A stretch of DNA of 64,000 nt, taken from Aphidius gifuensis. Its lineage: Eukaryota; Arthropoda; Insecta; Hymenoptera; Braconidae. This document shows, one piece after another, positions 57,599 to 64,000 of the stretch. The DNA is taken from contig NC_057791.1 of assembly GCF_014905175.1 (NCBI RefSeq), positions 8,070,492-8,134,491 of the forward strand, read 5' to 3'. Position numbers and translations under genes: made by a program. The notes under the pieces are model-generated. The model worked only from the letters and a program-made list of their open reading frames with translations. It made no database searches and was not told the DNA's origin. Each line of letters begins with the position of its first letter. Position 1 is the stretch's first letter.

Positions 57599-59150
57599 CC
57601 CGAGTAGAAATTCAGGTCAGGTTCGGATCAAGCCCTGATCAGGCTTGCCTAATTTCAAATCCAATCTGGATCCAGATACTGGATCCGAACCTGATCAGGA
57701 TGTAACGCTTTTTCGTAAGGTTTGGATCCAGAATGGATCAGGATACCTGATCAGGCTGTAGTAAAGATACATGATCCATAATGGATCCAGATACTGGATT
57801 CGAACCTGATCAGGATGTAACGCTTTTTCGTAAGATTCGGATTCAGAATGGATCAGGATACCTGATCAGGCTGTGGTAAAGATACATGATCCATAATGGA
57901 TCCAGATTCCGGATCAAAACTGGATAAGGATACATGATTTATTCAAAAAAAAAAAAAAAATTAATAATTTCAAATTTATTTTTTTTTTAATTTGAACTCT
58001 AACGCTTAACAGAATACAGATAAACTTTATTATTACAAACTGACCTAATTGATAATTTACCTAACTAATTATTGCTACGACCGGGGTTCGAACCCTTCGA
58101 CACGAGATTACAACGCTAGTACTTGACACGCTCGGCCATTGAGGCATTCGATAATTCGTACTAACTTTTTGTCCTCATAGGTTCTACAAATTGCCTGGTC
58201 AGGATAGCATCAAGCCATCTCTATTTTATCCTTAATAGGAATAGCCTGATTCATTCTGGAACAGGACTGGATCAAGAAAAAATTATTTGAAAAAAAAATA
58301 AATTCAATAATTTTTTCTTGATCAAGATTTGATCCAGAATGGATCAGGCTACTCTATTAAGGATAAAATACAGATAGCCTGATGCTATCCTGATCAGGCA
58401 ATTTGTAAAATTCAAAGACGCAAAATTTGATACTTTTTTCTATATCCATTTTGGATCCAGCTAGCCTTACTCTATCCTTAATAGAGTAGCCTGATCCATT
58501 CTGGATCAAATCTTGATCAAGAAAAAATTATTTGAAAAAAAAATAAATGCAATAATTTTTTCTTGATCAAGATTTGATCCAGAATGGATCAGGCTACTCT
58601 ATTAAGGATAAAATACAGATAGCCTGATGCTATCCTGATCAGGCAATTTGTAAAATTCAAAGACGCAAAATTTGATACTTTTTTCTTCATCCATTTTGGA
58701 TCCAGCTAGCCTTACTCTATCCTTAATAGAGTAGCCTGATCCATTCTGGATCAAATCTTGATCAAGAAAAAATTATTTGAAAAAAAAATAAATTCAATAA
58801 TTTTTTCTTGATCAAGATTTGATCCAGAATGGATGAAGATAAACAGAGTAGCCTGATGCTATCCTGATCAGGCCATTCCTACTCTATCTTTAATAGGGGT
58901 AGCCTGATCCAGTCCGGATCAGGACTTGATCAAGATGAAATTATTTAAAAATCAAATAAATTTAATACTTTTATCTTGATCAAGTCCTGATCCGGACTGG
59001 ATCAGGCTATCCCTATTAAGGAAAAGATGTAGGTGCCTGATCCAGGCTTGATCAGGATGTGATAGAGTTACTTGAATAGCGATAGCCTTACGATATCCTG
59101 ATCAGGCCTGGATCAGTGTTCAGGCTATCCTGAACAAGTTTCTACTCGGG
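57599..59150. mobile_element. Family I element, complete copy (1.55 kb)
   Basis: CCCGAGTAGAAATTCAGG (57599) to AAGTTTCTACTCGGG (59150), with CT on both flanks. A paralogous empty site, GCACTCTGACAAAC, is at 59641-59654. Order: array A (57599-57950), tRNA-like core on the minus strand (58080-58146), array B (58190-59150) of inverted GGATCAGGCTACTCTATTAA and TTGATCCAGAATGGATCAGG units. No coding capacity. Confidence 0.92.
58080..58146 (-). other. tRNA-like core of the 57.6 kb family I element
   Basis: On the minus strand, CTCAATGGCCGAGCGTGTCA (A box/D arm), GTTGTAATCT (anticodon region) and AAGGGTTCGAACCCC (58082-58097, B box/T arm). It is homologous to 41085-41155. The acceptor ends do not pair. 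Confidence 0.75.
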
Positions 59151-59154
59151 CTGA

Positions 59155-60660
59155 CAAACATTAAAAACCAAAATTGAATCAAAGCATTATGGCTTCTAAG
59201 TCCAGAGCAATTCGACAACCTTATAAAATAAAATTGAGCAATAATAGTAGAATGGTGTGAGAGAACCTTTATTTATATCAGTACAGTACAGTATTCAATA
59301 TCGCAGCGATGGTGCCTCCGCCATATGCCGTTGGGATATGGGCGCGAATCCTGCTCATCAGGTGTGCTAATGTACTAATATACAACATACACATGCTTGC
59401 TGATAAACGTAACCTTTTGTTTATAGATCCTTTTGCTTTATCGTGCCTTTGTTTCTTGTACCTTTTGGAATATATTATTTGATTGATGTGAAAAATATTC
59501 TGTCTTCTGATCATCTTATAAATTAATTGAATCTTTTTAATAAAAATAAAAACAGATTTTTGAGATGTATACCTTTTTTTTAAACTTTAAAATCATTTTT
59601 AGAAATTGCGTTTTTCTTAAAGATTATTTAAAACCTTACTGCACTCTGACAAACATTATAAAACCAAATCAGATCAAAGCAATATGGTTTCCAAGTCCAG
59701 AGCAATTTGACAACATTATAAAAATGAAATTGTGCAAGGTAGTAGTAGATGGTGTGGGAAACCTTTATATTTACCACAGTATCCAATATCGCATCGATGG
59801 CGCAAATTAAATAATGATACTTTAAGCTATGTTCTCAAGTCACATGTTATTGTTTATTTTTTTTTCCATTAAGTTTAATGAGTTTTTTTTTTTAAATCAT
59901 GTGTAAACAAAAATATAAAATATTTTTATTTACGAAAGGATTTATTTTCGATTATCTAAATCAGCTGCCAGAAGCATCGGTCTATAGAGCAAGAAAGCTA
60001 ACATATTTAGATGATGTGATAAAACCTTTATATATGTCAGTATAGTATTCAATATCGCATCGATGGCGCGAATCAAATAATGATACTTCAACCTATGTTC
60101 CCAAGTCTCATGTTGTTATTGTTTATTTTTCTTTCCGTCAAGTTTAATGAGTTTTTTTTTTTACAGGATATGTAAATAGAAATATAAAATATTTTTATTT
60201 ACGAAATTATTTACGAAAGGATTTATTTTTCAATATCAAAATCAGCTGCTAAAAGCATCTGTCTATAGAGCGAAAAAACTAACATTTTTAGATAGTGTAA
60301 AAAATCCTTTATATATGTCAGTATAGTATTTAATATCGCATCGATGGTGCGTGCGCCATATGTTGTTGGGATATAGGCGCGAATCCCAGGTCTGTAAAGT
60401 TAGCACATACATTACACAATCAAACCAGACTATAAAAAACAAAAAAAAACGCACAAAAATTGCGGATTCCGCACAAAAAACGCATATAATTCGCACGTAA
60501 CTCCTGATATAGTCCGGTTTGATTGTGCTAACTTCACATATCTGCAAATCCTGTCATGCTAATTATGCTAATATATACAACATACACATGTTTCCTGATG
60601 AACGTAACCTTATGTTTATATATCTTTTCGTATTTATTGTGCTTTTGGGAATATATATAT
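59155..60660 (+). repeat. Head-to-tail repeated units flanking the family I insertion
   Basis: CCAAGTCCAGAGCAATTTGA (about 59689; variant about 59198), CCTTTATATATGTCAGTATA (60025, 60306) and AATATCGCATCGATGGCG (59786, 60050, 60331) mark four partial units. Two of them (59280 and 60330) extend into TATGCCGTTGGGATATGGGC and ATACAACATACACATG text. The first unit begins at about 57480 and is split by the family I element. Confidence 0.75.
60393..60538. mobile_element. 146-bp MITE
   Basis: TGTAAAGTTAGCACA and TGTGCTAACTTCACA termini, then ACAATCAAACCAGACTAT against ATAGTCCGGTTTGATTGT. The left arm has 8 extra bases. The equivalent place in the unit at 59350 lacks it. Confidence 0.85.
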
Positions 60661-60694
60661 ATTATTATGTTATTATATAAAAAATATTCATAAT

Positions 60695-60967
60695 TGTGTA
60701 TACTGTGATGAAGAATATGCAAATAAAACAAACTTGTATTATCACTATTCACATTGTCATCAAGTCTCAGAGTATCAAACTATAAATTGTCCATTCGTAG
60801 GTTGTGATGAATCTTTGAATATATATGAGTATACTTATTTAAAACTGAGAAAACACATTTGAAACAAGCATCATTATCCAGTGAAGATGGAAGAGTTCGC
60901 TTTCCTTAATGATGATAGTGATTACAATGTTATTTGTTCATTTATTCATTTCATTAATAATAATTAG
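60695..60967 (+). pseudogene. C2H2 zinc-finger fragment with in-frame stop
   Basis: The frame reads CVYCDEEY (C-X2-C) with HYSHCHQ after about 14 residues. CPFVGCDES (C-X4-C) follows, with KLRKHI, then a TGA at 60860, then NKHHYPVKMEEFAF. The His pair of the second finger thus spans the stop. It is related in style to 10477-10695. No start codon is obvious. Confidence 0.5.
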
Positions 60968-61226
60968 TGTGATATTTTCTAATATAAATTATATTTATTC
61001 ATTGTAAAATATATTATTTATACAGATTTCATGGATTGGAAGGGTAGAGTTAAAACTAAAAAGGCTGCACCTTTATAATAAAAGATACGAAAAGCAGAGT
61101 TTTGGTAATTCCAACACCAAAAGACAATACATCTGCAACTGCAACTTTAAAAAATTTAAAACACTGTATGTCCATCTATGATGGATGTTACAGGTGTTAA
61201 AGATCCTGACAATAATAATCAAAGTA
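60968..61226. other. Intergenic DNA after the zinc-finger relic
   Basis: May contain further degraded exon sequence (AAAGGCTGCACC to 61160), but no frame is convincing. Confidence 0.3.
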
Positions 61227-61500
61227 AGGGTGCGAACTCACGACAAGCTAAAACTTCCGCTTATAAACATGGCGGCTATAAAAATAACCAAAAAGTAATT
61301 AAATTCACTAAATTATCACTGAATTAACTACTAATTACTGAATTGACTGCAAATCCGTGGTGTCTCTCCGTGACACCACCAAGCTTGTTCTAAAATCACG
61401 GATTCGCGATAAATTTAGTAAATTTAGTTACTTTTTGGTGATTTTTATAGCCGCCATGTTTACAAGCGGAAATTTTAGCTTGTCATGAGTTCGCACCCTA
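61227..61500. mobile_element. MITE with GGGTGCGAACTCA termini
   Basis: About 55-bp inverted ends (AGGGTGCGAACTCACGACAA, ACATGGCGGCTATAAAAAT) and TA on both sides. The interior GTGTCTCTCCGTGACACCAC is itself palindromic. Relatives are at 40283 and about 62983. Confidence 0.85.
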
Positions 61501-61870
61501 AAATTGATGTCAAGTATTGGTTATTTGATTGTAGAAAACCCTTAATTTTCGAAAAAAAACTGTTTTTGAATAATTTCCATGTTAAATAAAGTGTATTTTA
61601 TATTTTGTTATTTTTGGCTTATTAATATTTTTTTATTATTGTTTTATCAATTATCGATATTTTATATATTTTTCTATTGTTGTCAAGTGTATTCAATTTT
61701 AGAGCTGTGTGTTCACACACAAGTTTTTGCTGCAATGCTTTATGCTTCATGAATGAGTGCCCTCATCGGTAAGTTTTCTCGCTCACTGACGAATCGAGTC
61801 TCCGCTCGGTCTCTACAACTTCACAGCTCTATGGTGTTATTCATTTTTCATTAGCAATCTACAATTGTAG
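61501..61870. other. Intergenic DNA
   Basis: No gene. TTTTTCATTAG at about 61854 could be the splice acceptor of the next ORF. Confidence 0.4.
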
Positions 61871-62309
61871 CTACGAACAAAAGTATTTAGAAAAACGTGA
61901 ATCGTGTTCATATGCAAATTTTTCCTTGTCAAACGAATTTATGATAAATCTTTTAATACCAAATAAAAATAACACATTCACTTTACAAGAACTTATTGAT
62001 CAATCACTATCATTGTGGCCCGAAGGGGTTGGTACATGTGTCGATTGTTTTAGATCAACGAAAATTCTAAGAAAGATTGAAGTCCTCAAAATTAATGATA
62101 TCATTGTTTTAAGTCTACTCTACATCAATAAATTTAAATGGTCAAGTAAAAATGATAATTGCTTAATCAAAGGAATACCCACTTCTAAAATTCACATTTG
62201 TGGTTCTACCAAGAAGACTAGAAAGAAGAAGAGTCAACTCCGTACATTGGAAATGGGACAAAATATGTCCTGTACCTCGAGCTTCTTAAATTTGCCAATT
62301 TGGCGCTGA
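61871..62309 (+). CDS. Cys-bearing ORF, weak ubiquitin-protease-like pattern
   Basis: The open frame extends upstream of 61926 to about 61868, where a possible acceptor (TTCATTAG) lies, so it looks like an internal or last exon without its own ATG. Features: RESCSYANF, then FTLQELIDQSLSLWPEGVG, CVDCFRSTKILRKIEVLKIN and DIIVLSLLYINKF, ending in a basic KKTRKKKSQ segment. A leucine-rich strand, a CxxC pair and a hydrophobic IIVLSLL strand recall the zinc-ribbon part of USP-type peptidases, but catalytic Cys and His boxes are not present. It could also come from a transposon protein. Low confidence in function. Confidence 0.35.
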
Positions 62310-62979
62310 TTGGGTTCTACGTATAAAGTTAGTTATTTTGTCAGTTATTTCCGCAAAAATACTAGCTGGATAAAAATTGAGAATTTGTTCGTTGCTAGCA
62401 AAAACTGGTGAAGTAATGCAAAAAATGCTTACATATTTTTTTTTTTAGAACGAACAAAAATTAATACGGATGGTACCAAGTAATTTTATATACTTCTTAA
62501 TATTATAGTTTTTTCTATCGAATGATTGAAGGACTTTACAAAAAAATGTGATATCTAAACAAAAAAAGAAACACAGTTTTTTTTACAAAAAGGAGCGTCA
62601 AGTATTCGAAATCCCCACTAATTATGTGATTATAGTAATTTTATTTTATATTGATATTTATTAATTTTTTAGATACAAAAAAATATAATACCAAAATAAG
62701 TCAAGAAGGAAATATTTAACGCATATAATTAAGTCTTAATCTTTGACAAAATTTTATACTTGACCCCGCCCGGTTCTTCCCAAATAAAATTTAAAGACTT
62801 TCACACTAATGCAGATCTACTGAAATTTAGTAGTCGTTCACTTTCAACATAAATGTATGCGCAGTCACAACCTTGCAACTTTATTATAGTAGTTTCATAT
62901 AAAAAAGACAAGAATAGAGCGTGACAAGTGTGATTTTTTTGAAAATCTATGAAAAGTATTTTAATTATATTAAATTAAT

Positions 62980-63222
62980 GTCTTAGAGCTCAAACGCATG
63001 ACAAGCTAACTTTTGCTTGTAAACATGGCTGACGTAATTCTGAGTGATCTAAGCATGCGCAACACGTAAAATTACTAGAAAAACCACGATGGCTGGGGAC
63101 ATATTACTAGTTTCATGGGAATTAGGACGGCCATGTTTACAAGTTCGACACAACCCAACTTGTTGCGCGTGCTCAGTGCGCTTTACAAGCGAAACTAGGC
63201 TTATCGTGAGTTTAAACCCTTA
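62980..63222. mobile_element. Nested MITE related to 61227-61500
   Basis: TTAGAGCTCAAACGCATGAC and AAGCTAACTTTTGCTTGTAA versus CTTATCGTGAGTTTAAACCC at the other end. ACATGGC/GCCATGT blocks are inverted. It is more diverged than the 61.2 kb copy. Confidence 0.7.
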
Positions 63223-63374
63223 GCTTATTAGCATTGTAACTGAATTCATTTAGATTTTTTAGTGATATCTGGGAAAATTGCATAGTGGACACCACCTTTT
63301 ACACTGTAAAATATATATTCGGCGCTCGTGTCATATTGTGTCATACGCATTCATTATTGAATTGTTGATTGACG

Positions 63375-63435
63375 AAATAAGTATATATATATATGTATAG
63401 AGGTATATATATATATGTATATATATATTTTTTTA
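63375..63435. repeat. TA microsatellite
   Basis: TATATATATATG blocks repeated; a minus-strand 88-codon ORF through it is not coding. Confidence 0.8.
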
Positions 63436-63814
63436 AACACGCCGGCAAGGTAACAAGATTGTACGCTGCCAGTCCTAAGCCTAGATAAAATGTGAAGGGT
63501 ATATATATAATATATATAATAATGGATAATTGGAAAATACCATTAACTCTGTTGTCGAGACGTGTGTAGGCTTCAAATTTTATTTGGGAAGAACCGGGCG
63601 GGGTCAAGTATAAAATTTTGTCAAAGATTAAGACTTAATTATATGCGTTAAATATTTCCTTCTTGACTTATTTTGGTATTATATCTTTTTGTATCTAAAA
63701 AATTAATAAATATCAATATAAAATAAAATTACTATAATCACATAATTAGTGGGGATTTCGAATACTTGACGCTCTTTTTTGTAAAAAAAACTGTGTTTCT
63801 TTTTTTGTTTAGAT

Positions 63815-64000
63815 TTTTAATTACCTATCCCTAGCGGATGGCTCGACTCTCTAATGTCTTATTCAGTCGACAGCGATTTGACAGCCATTCGACAGCATAT
63901 ATAAAATGTAATTCACGAGCACTGGATACTCGCAATGAGTTGGAAGAATATGAAATAAATATAATATTATAATGACAATAACTTAAACTGAATAACACCT
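63815..64000. other. Window end, nothing recognised
   Basis: CAGTCGACAGCGATTTGACA and TTCGACAGCATATATAAAAT words. Possibly the start of something that continues past the window. Confidence 0.35.

Larger units (their letters stand above)
62553..63814. mobile_element. Element with 241-bp inverted arms
   Basis: 62553-62793 and 63574-63814 are near-perfect reverse complements (AAACAAAAAAAGAAACACAG, GTCAAGTATTCGAAATCCCC, CTTGACCCCGCCCGGTTC). A related single arm is at 34095-34330. The centre holds a second MITE. No transposase. Confidence 0.9.

Noticed and set aside
1..64000. Polydnavirus or other viral segment
   Set aside because: No viral structural, replication or virulence gene family was recognised; the retroelement relics explain the coding fragments.

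Overview
This window looks like AT-rich nuclear DNA from an insect. The evidence is two short GT-AG introns (73 and 76 nt) in one gene, insect-type BEL/Pao, Ty3/gypsy and LINE relics, and many short terminal-inverted-repeat (TIR) elements. A parasitoid wasp or another small hymenopteran is my guess from overall character; no diagnostic gene proves it. No prokaryotic feature, rRNA, functional tRNA or CRISPR was seen.

Only one gene can be modelled with confidence: a three-exon, 404-residue leucine-rich-repeat single-pass membrane protein on the minus strand (44407-45770). Weaker gene-like pieces are an orphan 196-residue ORF (1476-2066), two C2H2 zinc-finger fragments (10477-10695 and 60695-60967), a tandem pair of 76-codon ORFs (33170-33752), a GC-rich possible exon (about 35840-35990) and a cysteine-bearing ORF that faintly recalls ubiquitin-specific proteases (about 61871-62309).

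The rest is a dense mobile-element landscape. Left part: a 580-bp MITE, a BEL/Pao relic, a LINE relic (6524-8400, minus), an array of self-complementary units (9285-9930), an 80-bp satellite (12180-13070) abutting a decayed Ty3/gypsy element (13090-19450), a TTAA-flanked MITE (19494-20225), and two nearly identical inverted copies of a hAT-like composite that carries a solo LTR (23531-25273 and 36574-38318).

Right part: several large non-coding elements share one plan: short TIRs, family-specific arrays rich in a short palindrome, and a tRNA-like core between the arrays. Family I (termini CCCGAGT/ACTCGGG, 2-bp target duplications, palindrome TCCTGATCAGGA) is best resolved: complete copies at 38353-43146 and 57599-59150, a shorter divergent one at 26307-27047, and partial ones near 8470, 28725-31389 and 53305. 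Family II (CACTGAGAGAATT-like termini) spans 36012-44221 and encloses the second hAT composite and a complete family I element. Family III (CACTGAGAAAAA termini) spans 46875-51638 and encloses an LTR-related element with a foldback MITE inside it. Paralogous empty sites at about 25766 and 59645 support insertion for two family I copies. I regard this architecture, TIR plus palindrome satellite plus tRNA-like core, as the most promising undescribed system here. All calls come from reading alone; no search or folding was run.
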